A DNA stretch of 64,000 nucleotides from Chrysomallon squamiferum (lineage: Eukaryota; Mollusca; Gastropoda; Neomphalida; Peltospiridae): assembly GCA_012295275.1 (NCBI GenBank), contig CM022671.1, positions 3,578,565-3,642,564 of the forward strand, read 5' to 3'. This document shows positions 40,601 to 54,525 of this stretch, piece after piece (position 1 is the stretch's first letter; each line of letters begins with the position of its first letter). The position numbers were made by a program, and so were the translations under genes. The notes under the pieces were generated by a model. The model worked only from the letters and a program-made list of their open reading frames with translations, did not search any database and had not been told where the DNA came from.

Positions 40601-41288
40601 CAGACTAAGCGTGTATACTCCTTAACCCATTGATATTTTAAAAGATCGTGATACTGCTCCATTCATAGGAATGACAATAATTATAATGAATTTATTTTGT
40701 GTGTGAAATGAAATAAAGCGGTCAGAAATATTCTGCCATCTTTTGTTACATTTCATTGCGATGGTTTTCATTAACAATATTAAACTCAAGCAACGCTTCG
40801 GCCTAGTTCTGCCATCATAACAAATCCTAAGCCAATATTTAATCAGTTGGTATCCGCCGACATAAAAGTACAACAAAATTCACTTTGTAGACAATGCGGC
40901 CTGTGTACGATCAGACACACATCCGCTGCTTTTTAATGGACACGTTTCCATGAAGGAAAAACAACGAACCTTACGTAGCATCGTATCAAGGGAGAGTCTT
41001 AGGAAGGGTGGATTCGAATTTCAGAAAAGGGAGGTCGGAGGGGGACAACATTTTTAAAATATTTATTAGTGTTAATATTATTAATTTATTTTCCGTAATG
41101 TTTTAAATATGAAATGAGTGTGTAGTGAATGTATGTATGTATAATTGTTTGTATAATTGTGTATGGCTGACACACAAACGCGAACTAATATACTTACATG
41201 TGTGTACACAAACTGACATACCTATCAATATATATATATATATATGTATATGTAGATATGCCAATTTGTGTGTGTCCATGTCTGACAT

Positions 41289-41323
41289 GCAGATACACAC
41301 AAACATTCACACACACACACACA

Positions 41324-41391
<68 letters not shown>

Positions 41392-41412
41392 TGCACACAT
41401 ACACACACACTA
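41289..41412. repeat. Long (CA)n microsatellite
   Basis: More than 45 CA units with a few CT and CG interruptions. The His/Thr and Cys/Val open frames over it are repeat translations. Confidence 0.97.
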
Positions 41413-41839
41413 AACTGGTTTTTGAGTCGATGTAAAGACACTTAAACAAAACATTTTAAAGTAATTCTTTGTCCTTGGGGAATGCTGAGACCGCACCTGT
41501 TATTGATTCATTTTCCTCCAAAATTTAATCTTAATGCTGAAACACACTTCTCTCAGAACATGCCAAATTCCACCCCATGTTAGATATAGTTACTGGTCCA
41601 GTTAATAATATGCTTTATCAAGAACTTTACGTCTTTATATTTCACCTGTATTAGTATGGACCTATCCAACCAATTGAATCGATTGCCGGTAAAGAATGGA
41701 AAAGTTATTGTCAGAATACAGTTAATTCCTGATCATTCTGAATCGAGTTTTAAATACGTGGGAAGACGTCTAGAATGATAAATACTGTATTTAATATAAT
41801 ATTAACAAAAGTGAAGTTTTGTATCCACGAGGAGTTAAA

Positions 41840-41918
41840 ATGAAAATCAAATGGTTCATTATAGTGTGTTGTCTAACTGTTTTGTTCGGATTATACACAT
41901 GTGGCAGTGAAGAAAAAG
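41840..41918 (+). CDS. Start exon of the TSR-array gene: signal peptide
   Basis: ATG 41840 opens 26 codons plus one base before GTAAGAAT. The residues are MKIKW, then a hydrophobic core ([14 protein letters not shown]) and then CGSEEK, a typical secretory signal with a likely cut near the TCG. The phase-1 end matches all following exons. The 2.5-kb intron to E1 is long enough to hide another small exon. Confidence 0.75.
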
Positions 41919-43136
41919 GTAAGAATTAATTGTCTTCGTAACATTAGTAATGGAAAAAAATATTTGTTGGACAATATATATATATATAAATATTTTTTTT
42001 TTTCAACCTATCCACATTTTTAAAATTTAATTTAATTAAATAATAATAATAATAATAATAATTTAAAAACAATTATTAAAAGCATCGTATTTTTATTAAG
42101 AATTAAAATTATAAAAAGATCGGTTATTTTTCAAATTAATGTTTTGTTGTTGTTGCAATTTCGTAGAGTCCGAACATTGCAAGTGTCATTTCTAAATAAT
42201 AACTAATAATTAATATAAATAAATATGATCTATATGACAACTGTGGAAATGAATAAATATATAGAGAAATAAAATCTTTTAGAAACATCTAAGATTTCAT
42301 TTCCAAAAGTTTCTTAAATATAAGAGAGGCATAAAGAAGAAAAAAGTCATTTCCATCTGTTTGAACGAAATGCAGGTGATTCGTAACAATAAATGAATGT
42401 TTTGTCTTTAAATCAGAATTCATACAATAATTTTTAGTATTGAAATAAATCTACAACATTATTCTACTACTACTGCAACTGCTACTGCTGCTACTACTAC
42501 TAGTAGTACTACTTCTGCTGCTGCTGCTACTACTACTGCTGCTACCACTGCTGCTACTACTACTGCTACTACTACTACTACTACTACCACTGATTGTTAG
42601 ATATGAGCCATGTTTGTGCAACATTTTTTAGCTCTTAATAAGAGAAGCACATATCACTGTCTATTGGGAAGTGACTGGAACGGGAAATAACCAAATAAGA
42701 GCACCAAAGATAAAAAATATATAAATAATGTCCATTTAAGTAAAAAAAAAGTTTTAAAAAAAAAAAAGAAGAAAAATCTAATTACATATAAATACAATCA
42801 CTGAACTTTTAGAAATCAGTGATTCTCTGTTATGAAAATGTGGTATGTTTGGTAACTGTAATCGCTTATAGGCGTGGATCATCAGTCAGAAGGAAAGAAA
42901 CACACAGAGAATGAATGGCAGGCATATAAATATTTAAAAAAAAAGCGATGCAAAAATATGTATAATACTGTATTATATTGCATAATATACTACAATAGAA
43001 AAGAATATATGTAGGGAATATCTGTTTCAGTCTTAAGATATCTTTTTATCCTGAGAAGGAAAGAATGCTAAATGCAGCGAGGCTCTGCCGTAATTTTTAT
43101 CCGGACTAAAATAGTGTCCAGACTACCTGTGTTTGG

Positions 43137-43215
<79 letters not shown>

Positions 43216-45579
43216 CTTCTTGTTTAATATATTTCTGGAGATATAACCTTTTGGAGACATTATTCAACAACTTTTCACATACAAATAAAATAAAAAAAAT
43301 ATATAATAATAAACATTTTAGAATAAAAAAAAAATGCAGTTCAGTGCATATACACTGTAAGGTAATATTATCATATTATAAACATAAAAACCCAAATCCC
43401 CCTAAAGAACCATAACAATACCAGGACATTTAATATAACACATTACTATTTATAAACTAAGAATATGTATTAATTGTTATTTTTATACCAAGTAACCTTC
43501 CTAAAAGGAAACAATTACATATTTATTTTTACCTTAGTTATGATAAATATCAAAATAAATTACATTTGTGCTCTATTAACGAATATCAGTGAACGCAAAT
43601 CGATGAAATTTCGATCGTTTTATGCGATTGTACATCTTAATTTCATTCTGCATAAACTGCACCGTGCAAGTCGGTCTCAGTGCTGCATGTAATCAAGAAA
43701 TTAACGCAGAAGTCTATTATCGAAATTCTCCATTTCGTTAACTTCATGGTAACTGACGTGTTTTCATTACAAGCGTATTGTCGTTGAATATTTAAATCAC
43801 TGAGATTTCGACATGGATAGTGTTGGAAACACTCATTACCTAAACTCGAGACAATTTAACGGATTCGATCAATAAAGCATTTCAAACATTTTATTAAACT
43901 AAATCAGCCAGTCAGCAGTATGAAAAAATATATTAGTTTAACGACTGCAGTCATTCAAACACATTAAACATTCTAATGCTTGTACTGTGGAGGGCAGGCC
44001 AGACAGGCTTTTGGGCAATGCCCGGAGGACCAATGCAATTTTTAATATTTTCTCAGACAAGCAACATATTAAAAAACAATGGACAGATCTGATGGACCAG
44101 TCATTGTGTACATTAATTACGTCAGTTTTGGGTATATAATACAATAGCCATGGTGCCTTGGACAAAAAAGTATTTATTAAACACGTATATTTTGTAAAGA
44201 ACTGTGAAGGTATATTTTAGGCACATCACTTTTTGTCATAAAATAAAATAGCTTTGTAACCTCTGAAATAAGGATTAACAACATTTTTATTATTATATGA
44301 TAAAAGGGTTGTAATAATAAAAAAAATCTAATATAATCCATTGATATTTACAATAATATGTGTAGACAAATTAGATCTATAATATTGTATACATAAAACG
44401 TATTTTGCACATTACAGTATGGAATCCGTGGAAATCGTGGGGGTCATGCAGTGTCACCTGTGGGGAAGGGATACGACAGAGAACACGAACGTGTAAGACA
44501 GGTGAAACGTGTGAAGGTGAATCTCTAGAAGAGAAGAAATGCAAAGAAAAAGATTGTAAAGGTAGCATTAATTTTTAATATTCTTTGTTTAATAAAAAAA
44601 TACTTACTCTCTGTAAATTTAGATACTACTACTTCTTCTACCACTACCACTTCTACTACATCTAATGCCACTGTTACTGGTACTACTATTGTTATTACTA
44701 GTATTACAACTACTACTGCAACTACTATTACTCAACTACTATTACTTCTATTACTATCAGTACAACTATTTCGATTACTATAACAACTACTACTACTACT
44801 GTGACGCTTTTACTTCTATACTTATTCTACCATTACTATTACTGCTTCTGCAGCTGTTATTCAATCGCTACCAATGTAATACAACAACAACTACTACTAC
44901 TCAAATTAATACTAAATTACTTTACTCTTTTTTCTACTGTTAGTATTTCTATTACTTTTACCACTTCTACTAGACACCGCTACTATGTCCCGCATCAAAT
45001 CATTTCAGAAATTATTCATGCTCTCTAACATAATTATATTTTCCTCTTTTTATTAGTCTATTTTCAAATGATAACATGATAGGAAACCCACAGCAGCCAC
45101 TCCTGTACCTACTTTTATTAAATAGCAGCAAGATATCTTTTACTACCCTTCATCACTGCATGCTTATTGTCCATGACAGATTATTTTACGAATAGCTTTA
45201 TTTGCTTGTACGAGCGTCTAGAGATCAGAACTGCAAATACTATTTTCCTTTCTCTAATTTGTTTTTGTTCTTTTTTTCAATTTACTCCAAATAAGTTTTG
45301 TCTCCGCCAGGTTTTGCATCAGGAAAAAAAAAAAAAAAAAAAAAACCTGAAAAGCCTCTGCATATTATTTTAATAAATTAATGTTCGTATAAACTTTTAT
45401 TTTGTGGTGTTTTTTTTTTAGATTGGAATTCATGGGGACAGTGGGGATCGTGTAGTGTAACTTGTGGAGAAGGAACAAAAGTGAGAAAAAGAACATGTAA
45501 AAATGGACAAAGCTGTAAAGGTGATTCTATAGAAGAGAAGAAATGTAAAGAAGAAAATTGTCCAGGTAATTTTACTTAG

Positions 45580-45657
<78 letters not shown>

Positions 45658-45964
45658 TGTTTAATATGTTTTTAGATGTACAATCTTTTGAAGAAATTCA
45701 AAAATTTATTATGCACAGATAGTAACAAGATAATATTAATAAAAGAATAAAGTAAAACACTATTGTGTAGCAGGAAAGAAAACATGTATATATATGTATG
45801 TATGTAATACGTATATATTTATATATGCTTGTGTATGTATGCATACATGTATATTTCTGTGTGTATGTCAATGTATATAAGTATACATATTAGTCATCAT
45901 CATTATCATCATCTCAACATCATCATCATCATCATCATCATCATCGTTTTATTATTATTATTAC

Positions 45965-46014
<50 letters not shown>

Positions 46015-47053
46015 AGTACAAAAAGTGAAAAAGCTTGTTACTGGGGACGTGAGTTGGTCTGGAGATTGCAGTGTCACATGCGGAGAAGGGACCCGAACAA
46101 GAATTTGTCTGAAGAGTTTTTTCTGTTTAGGAAAACTCGTTAAAGAAAAATGTAAACTGAAGGACTGCGAAGGTAACTAGTCTATAAATTAACCAATGAA
46201 ACAGCTGCAAACACTGAGTCAAACAATCAATGGGCCAACCATCCTAAGCCCAGAAACCAATCCAATCAAGAACCCAGCCAGCAAACCATCAACCACCCAA
46301 ACGACCAATCATTCAACAAATCAACCGACCAATCAAACGCGAACTGAATGACCACCAATCAAATAACAGATTAACCAAGTAAACGACCAGTCGACCAAAC
46401 GACGAACCAACTAACCAAATAATCATCCAGATATTCAGTCATATCCAAACAAACAACCACCAACCACCAAGCAACCACTGACTCCTAACCAGTTAACCTC
46501 CTATTAGTAGATCAATTGCCAAAGAAAAGATTATCAAACAACATCCAACACACCGCTAACAACATTAACAACTCAGTGGTCGACCGATCAATGAAACTGT
46601 TAACTAATATCAACAATTTATCAATAAACCAACGTAACATTAAACAAATAATGAGAAACAAATAAGAAAATCACTTCCTGCATCATGAGAATTAAAATGG
46701 TTCCATTCGTCTTTTTGATTTTTACAAAAGCAATATTTCCTATTTAATTACAAGTTTGTTATTATTATTATTATTATTATTAATTTATTTAAATGTCATT
46801 TCATTATTGGAAACCCCTAAGGATTAAATTATATTAGTGATCACGTATGTGGTTTTGATGTATTCATAACTGATTTTTTCTTCTTCTAAATTCAGAATGG
46901 AATTCGTGGGGACAGTGGGGATCGTGTAGTGTAACTTGTGGAGAAGGAACAAAATTGAGAAAAAGAACATGTAAAAATGGACAAAACTGTAAAGGTGATT
47001 CTACAGAAGAGAAGAAATGTAAAGAAAAAGATTGTCCAGGTAATTTTAGTTAG

Positions 47054-47138
<85 letters not shown>

Positions 47139-47556
47139 GTCTGTCCATCTCTTTCTCTATTTAATATGTATGTTGATATATAATCTTTTCGAGACATTAT
47201 TCAGCGGTTTAACACGTATAAATTACGAAAAATAAAAAATAATAATAGTGGTAGTAAAAGAGAAAAGTAAATAATTTTAACGTTAACAAAAATCAGTATA
47301 GAAAAACCTATTATTCTGCAGGTTTATGAAAAAATTGTTTGTTTAAATCCATTTATAAAAGAAGAGAGGCATTTAATGTGAAATATTTATAGAATGGAAT
47401 TCCTGGTATCAGTGGGGATCGTGTAGTGTAACTTGTGGAGAAGGAACAAAAGTGAGAAAAAGAACATGTAAAAATGGACAAAACTGTAAAGGTGATTCCA
47501 CAGAAGAGAAGAAATGTAAAGAAGAAGATTGTCCAGGTAATTTTACTTAGACTCTC

Positions 47557-47588
<32 letters not shown>

Positions 47589-48756
47589 ACACTATCTTTC
47601 TCATTCTTCTTCTTTAATATATGTCTAGATATATAACCTTTTGAAAACATTATTCAACAATTTTTTACATAGAAATAATAGAAAAAAATATATAAAGTTA
47701 AAGAAAATAAAAATTAAAAAATCTAGTGAAGAGGGAGAACAAAGTATTATTCAGAAGTTATTGAAGAAAAGTATAGTTTATTTGAATACATTTTTCAAGA
47801 CATATATTTCTGGATATACAACCTTTTGGAGACATTATTCAACAACTTTTCACATACAAATAATAATTTAAACAAAAAAATTAAAAAAATAAACATTTTA
47901 AAATGAAAGAATAATAATAATAATAATAATAAAATGTGGTTAAAATAGAAAAACGTATTATTCAGAAGGTACTCCACAAATTTGTAATTTATTTGAATAA
48001 ATTTGTCAAAATGTGTGAAATTTAATATTAAATATTTATAGAATGGAATTCGTGGGGACAGTGGGGATCGTGTAGTGTAACTTGTGGAGAAGGAACAAAA
48101 GTGAGAAAAAGAACATGTAAAAATGGACAAGAGTGTAAAGGTGATTCTACAGAAGAGAAGAAATGTAAAGAAGAAAATTGTCCAGGTAATTTTACTTAGA
48201 ATGTCTCTCTCTCTCTCGCTGATTGTCTTTCTCACTCTTCATGTTTCATATAGATGGATCTATAATCTTGGGGAGACATTATTCAACAATTTTTCACATC
48301 GAAATAATACAAAAATAATAATAATGAAAAATCTGAAAGTTAAAAAAAATAAAAATTAAATAATCTAGTGAAGAGGGAAGTCAAAATATGATTCAGAAGT
48401 TATTGAAGAAAATTATAGTTTATTTGAATACATTTTTCAAGCCATTTAAATTTAAATATTTATAGAATGGAATTCGTGGGGACAGTGGGGATCGTGTAGT
48501 GTAACTTGTGGAGAAGGAACAAAAGTGAGAAAAAGAACATGTAATGGACAAAACTGTAAAGGTGATTCTACAGAAGAGAAAAAATGTAAAGAAGGAGATT
48601 GTCCAGGTAATTTTGTTTAGAATTCCCCCCCTCTCTCATTCATTCTTCTTGTTTAATATATTTCTGGATGTATAACCTTTTGGAAATATTATTCAACAAT
48701 TTTTCACGTACAAATAATTTTAAAAAAAGATAATAATTAAAAAAAAAAAAAAAAAA

Positions 48757-48811
<55 letters not shown>

Positions 48812-49175
48812 TAATCTAACACTAACAAAAATTAGTATATAAAAAAGAAAACTTATCCATCAGGTTATGAACTAAATTATAATTTATCTGAATGAATGTT
48901 TCAAAACAATTAACATTTAATATTAAATATTTATAGAATGGAATTCGTGGGGACAGTGGGGATCGTGTAGTGTAACTTGTGGAGAAGGAACAAAAGTTAG
49001 AAAAAGAACATGTAAAAATGGACAAAACTGTAAAGGTGATTCTACAGAAGAGAAGAAATGTAAAGAAGGAGATTGTCCAGGTAATTTTGTTTAGAATTTG
49101 CCTCTGCCTGATATATATATATTTATGGATATATTACCTCTTTTGGTGACATTGTTCAACAATTTATCATTTACA

Positions 49176-49212
<37 letters not shown>

Positions 49213-50377
49213 GTAAAATAATCTGACACTAACAAAAATTCGTATATAAAAAAGAAAACTTATCCATCAGGTTATGAACAAAATTCTCATTTATTTGAAT
49301 GAATGTTTCAAGACAATGAACATTTGATATTAAATATTTATAGAATGGAATTCATGGGGACAGTGGGGATCGTGTAGTGTAACTTGTGGAGAAGGAACAA
49401 AAGTGAGAAAAAGAACATGTAAAAATGGACAAAACTGTAAAGGTGATTCTACAGAAGAGAAGAAATGTCAAGAAGGAGATTGTCCAGGTAATTTTAGTTA
49501 GAATCTCTCTTTCTCTCTCATTATTCTTGTTTAAAATATTTCTGGATATATAACCTTTTGGAGACATTATTCAACAACTTTTCACATACAAATAATAATA
49601 ATAAAAGAATAATAATAAACGTTTTAAACTGAAAAAAGAATAATAGTAATAAAATCTGGTTAAAATACAAAAACATATTATTCAGACGGTACTCCACAAA
49701 TTTGTACTTTATTTGAATACATTTTTCAAGACGTGTGACATCTATAATTCAATATTTATAGAATGGAATTCATGGGGTCAGTGGGGATCCTGTAGTGTAA
49801 CTTGTGGAGAAGGAACAAAAATGAGAAAAAGAACATGTAAAAATGGACAAAACTGTAAAGGTGATTCTACAGAAGAGAAGAAATGTGAAAAAGGAGACTG
49901 TCCAGGTAATTTTAGTAACAATTTTTGTATCTCTCCCTCTCTGTCTAGGTCTCATCATCTCTCTGTTTTGTCCCATCTCTCTCCCTTTCTTTTTCTAAGA
50001 ATGTTTATGATATATTATCTGGGTTTATATCCTTCTGGAGACATTATCAAATAGAAATAATAAAAGAATAGAGTAAAATATTCTAATACTATAAAAACTG
50101 GTACAGAAGGAATACAAATTATTATTCTGCAGGTTATCAACATAAATCTAGTTTACTGGAATTAATTTTTTCAGGATATGTAACATTTGATATTAAATAT
50201 TTATAGAATGGAATTCGTGGGGACAGTGGGGATCGTGTAGTGTAACTTGTGGAGAAGGAACAAAAGTGAGAAAAAGAACATGTAAAAATGGACAAAACTG
50301 TAAAGGTGATTCTACAGAAGAGAAGAAATGTAAAGAAGGAGATTGTCCAGGTAGTTTTGTTTAGAATTTGACTCTGC

Positions 50378-50413
<36 letters not shown>

Positions 50414-50505
50414 TGGATATATAACCTCTTTTGGAGGCATTGTTTAACAATTTATCATTTACAAATAATAATAATAAAAAATAAAATAAAATAAAATAAA
50501 AAATA

Positions 50506-50548
<43 letters not shown>

Positions 50549-51347
50549 TTAAAAGTAAAATAATATAACACTAACAAAAATTCGTATATATAAAAGAAAA
50601 CTTATCCATCAGGTTATGAACAAAATTATAATTTATTTGAATGAGTATTTGATATTAAATATTTATAGAATGGAATTCGTGGGGACAGTGGGGATCGTGT
50701 AGTGTAACTTGTGGAGAAGGAACAAAAGTGAGAAAAAGAACATGTAAAAATGGACAAAACTGTAAAGGTGATTCTACAGAAGAGAAGAAATGTAAAGAAG
50801 AAGATTGTCCAGGTAATTTTTGTTAGAATCTCTCTCTCTCTCTCTGATTGTCTGTCCATCTCGTTCTCTATTTAATATGTATGTTGATATATAATCTTTT
50901 CGAGACATTATTCAGCGGTTTATCACATATAAATTATTAAAAAAATAAAAATAAAAATAGAAGTAGTAAAAGAAAAAGGTAAATCATTTTAACATTATCA
51001 AAAATTGGTGTAGAAGAAATCTATTATTCTGCAGTTTATGAAAAAATAAACAGTGTGTTTGAATCCATTTATAAAAGATGAGTGACATTTAATATTAAAT
51101 ATTTATAGAATGGAATTCATGGGGACAGTGGGGATCGTGCAGTGTAACTTGTGGAGAAGGAACAAAAGTTAGAAAAAGAACATGTAAAAATGGACAAAAC
51201 TGTAAAGGTGATTCTACAGAAGAGAAGAAATGTAAAGAAGGAGACTGTCCAGGTAATTTTGTTTAGAATTTGCCTCTGCCTTATATATATATATTTATGG
51301 ATATATTACCTCTTTTGGTGACATTGTTCAACAATTTATCATTTACA

Positions 51348-51429
<82 letters not shown>

Positions 51430-52742
51430 GTAAAATAATCTGACACTAACAAAAATTCGTATATAAAAAAGAAAACTTATCCATCAGGTTATGAACAAAA
51501 TTCTCATTTATTTGAATGAATGTTTCAAGACAATGAACATTTGATATTAAATATTTATAGAATGGAATTCATGGGGACAGTGGGGATCGTGTAGTGTAAC
51601 TTGTGGAGAAGGAACAAAAGTGAGAAAAAGAACATGTAAAAATGGACAAAACTGTAAAGGTGATTCTACAGAAGAGAAGAAATGTCAAGAAGGAGATTGT
51701 CCAGGTAATTTTAGTTAGAATCTCTCTTTCTCTCTCATTATTCTTGTTTAAAATATTTCTGGATATATAACCTTTTGGAGACATTATTCAACAACTTTTC
51801 ACATACAAATAATAATAATAAAAGAATAATAATAAACGTTTTAAAATGAAAAAAGAATAATAATAATAAAATGTGGTTAAAATACAAAAACGTATTATTC
51901 AGAAGGTACTCCACAAATTTGTATTTTATTTGAATAAATTTTTCAAGACGTGTGACATTTAAAATTAAATATTTATAGAATGGAATTCGTGGGGACAGTG
52001 GGGATCGTGTAGTGTAACTTGTGGAGAAGGAACAAAAGTGAGAAAAAGAACATGTAAAATGGACAAAACTGTAAAGGTGATTCTACAGAAGAGAAGAAAT
52101 GTAAAGAAGAAGACTGTCCAGGTAATTTTAGTTAGAATAATAATAATAATGTGGTTAAAATACAAAAATGTATTATTCAGAAGGTACTCCACAAATTTGT
52201 ATTTTATTTGAATACATTTTTCAAGACGTGTGACATCTATAATTCAATATTTATAGAATGGAATTTATGGGGACAGTGGGGATCGTGTAGTGTAACTTGT
52301 GGAGAAGGAATAAAAATGAGAAAAAGAACATGTAAAAATGGACAAAACTGTAAAGGTGATTCTACAGAAGAGAAGAAATGTAAAGAAGGAGACTGTCCAG
52401 GTAATTTTAGTAACAATTTTTGTATCTCTCCCTCTCTGTCTCGGTCTCATCATCTCTCTGTTTTGTCCCATCTCTCTCCCTTTCTTTTTCTAAGAATGTT
52501 TATGATATATTATCTGGGTTTATATCCTTCTGGAGACATTATCAAATAGAAATAATAAAAGAATAGAGTAAAATATTCTAATACTATAAAAACTGGTACA
52601 GAAGGAATACAAATTATTATTCTGCAGGTTATCAACATAAATATAGTTTACTGGAATTAATTTTTTAAAGAAATGTAACCATTAATATTAAATATATATA
52701 TAACCTCTTTTGGAGGCATTGTTTAAGAATTTATCATTTATA

Positions 52743-52788
<46 letters not shown>

Positions 52789-54102
52789 GTAAAATAATCT
52801 AACTCTAACAAAAATTCGTATATAGAAAAGAAAACTTATCCATCAGGTTATGAACAAAATTATAATTCATTTGAATGAATGTTTCAAGACAATTAACATT
52901 TAATATCAAATATTTATAGAATGGAATTCGTGGGGACAGTGGGGATCGTGCAGTGTAACTTGTGGAGAAGGAACAAAAGTGAGAAAAAGAACATGTAAAA
53001 ATGGACAAAACTGTAAAGGTGATTCTATAGAAGAGAAGAAATGTCAAGAAGGAGATTGTCCAGGTAATTTTAGTTAGAATCTCTCTTTCTCTCTCATTAT
53101 TCTTGTTTAAAATATTTCTGGATATATAACCTTTTGGAGACATTATTCAACAACTTTTCACATACAAATAATAATAATAAAAGAATAATAATAAACGTTT
53201 TAAAATGAAAAAAGAATAATAATAATAAAATGTGGTTAAAATACAAAAACGTATTATTCAGAAGGTACTCCACAAATTTGTATTTTATTTGAATAAATAT
53301 TTCAAGACGTGTGACATTTAAAATTAAATATTTATAGAATGGAATTCGTGGGGACAGTGGGGATCGTGTAGTGTAACTTGTGGAGAAGGAACAAAAGTGA
53401 GAAAAAGAACATGTAAAAATGGACAAAACTGTAAAGGTGATTCTACAGAAGAGAAGAAATGTAAAGAAGAAGACTGTCCAGGTAATTTTAGTTAGAATAA
53501 TAATAATAATGTGGTTAAAATACAAAAATGTATTATTCAGAAGGTACTCCACAAATTTGTATTTTATTTGAATACATTTTTCAAGACGTGTGACATCTAT
53601 AATTCAATATTTATAGAATGGAATTTATGGGGACAGTGGGGATCGTGTAGTGTAACTTGTGGAGAAGGAATAAAAATGAGAAAAAGAACATGTAAAAATG
53701 GACAAAACTGTAAAGGTGATTCTACAGAAGAGAAGAAATGTAAAGAAGGAGACTGTCCAGGTAATTTTAGTAACAATTTTTGTATCTCTCCCTCTCTGTC
53801 TCGGTCTCATCATCTCTCTGTTTTGTCCCATCTCTCTCCCTTTCTTTTTCTAAGAATGTTTATGATATATTATCTGGGTTTATATCCTTCTGGAGACATT
53901 ATCAAATAGAAATAATAAAATAATAGAGTAAAATATTCTAATACTATAAAAACTGGTACAGAAGGAATACAAATTATTATTCTGCAGGTTATCAACATAA
54001 ATATAGTTTACTGGAATTAATTTTTTAAAGAAATGTAACCATTAATATTAAATATATATATAACCTCTTTTGGAGGCATTGTTTAAGAATTTATCATTTA
54101 TA

Positions 54103-54160
<58 letters not shown>

Positions 54161-54446
54161 GTAAAATAATCTAACTCTAACAAAAATTCGTATATAGAAA
54201 AGAAAACTTATCCATCAGGTTATGAACAAAATTATAATTTATTTGAATGAATGTTTCAAGACAATTAACATTTAATATCAAATATTTATAGAATGGAATT
54301 CATGGGGACAGTGGGGATCGTGCAGTGTAACTTGTGGAGAAGGAACAAAAGTGAGAAAAAGAACATGTAAAAATGGACAAAACTGTAAAGGTGATTATGT
54401 AGAGAAGAGGAAGTGTAAAGAAAAAGACTGTTCAGGTAATTTTTGT

Positions 54447-54525
<79 letters not shown>

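Noticed and set aside
41125-41445. Open frames of 70-106 codons on both strands
   Set aside because: They translate TA and CA microsatellites into His/Thr or Cys/Val runs; no independent coding signal.
43938-44165. 75-codon minus-strand frame rich in Leu and Cys
   Set aside because: No recognisable domain; lies in the first intron of the TSR-array gene and may be a repeat fragment (GGCCAGACAGGC and GGGCAATGCCC words), but I cannot name it.
45829-46143. 104-codon frame ending in exon E3
   Set aside because: Wrong frame for the TSR cysteines and made mostly of TA, ATC and ATT repeats; the phase-1 frame fits the array.
47795-48235. 146-codon minus-strand frame and similar minus-strand frames over TSR exons (48822, 49352, 50626, 53097 and others)
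   Set aside because: They are antisense to the TSR exons; their recurrence only reflects duplicated exons.
49713-50054. Single-exon open frames holding a TSR plus extra N- and C-terminal residues (also at 52151 and 53511)
   Set aside because: The extra residues are intron read-through; acceptor TTTATAG and donor GTAATT bound the real exon.
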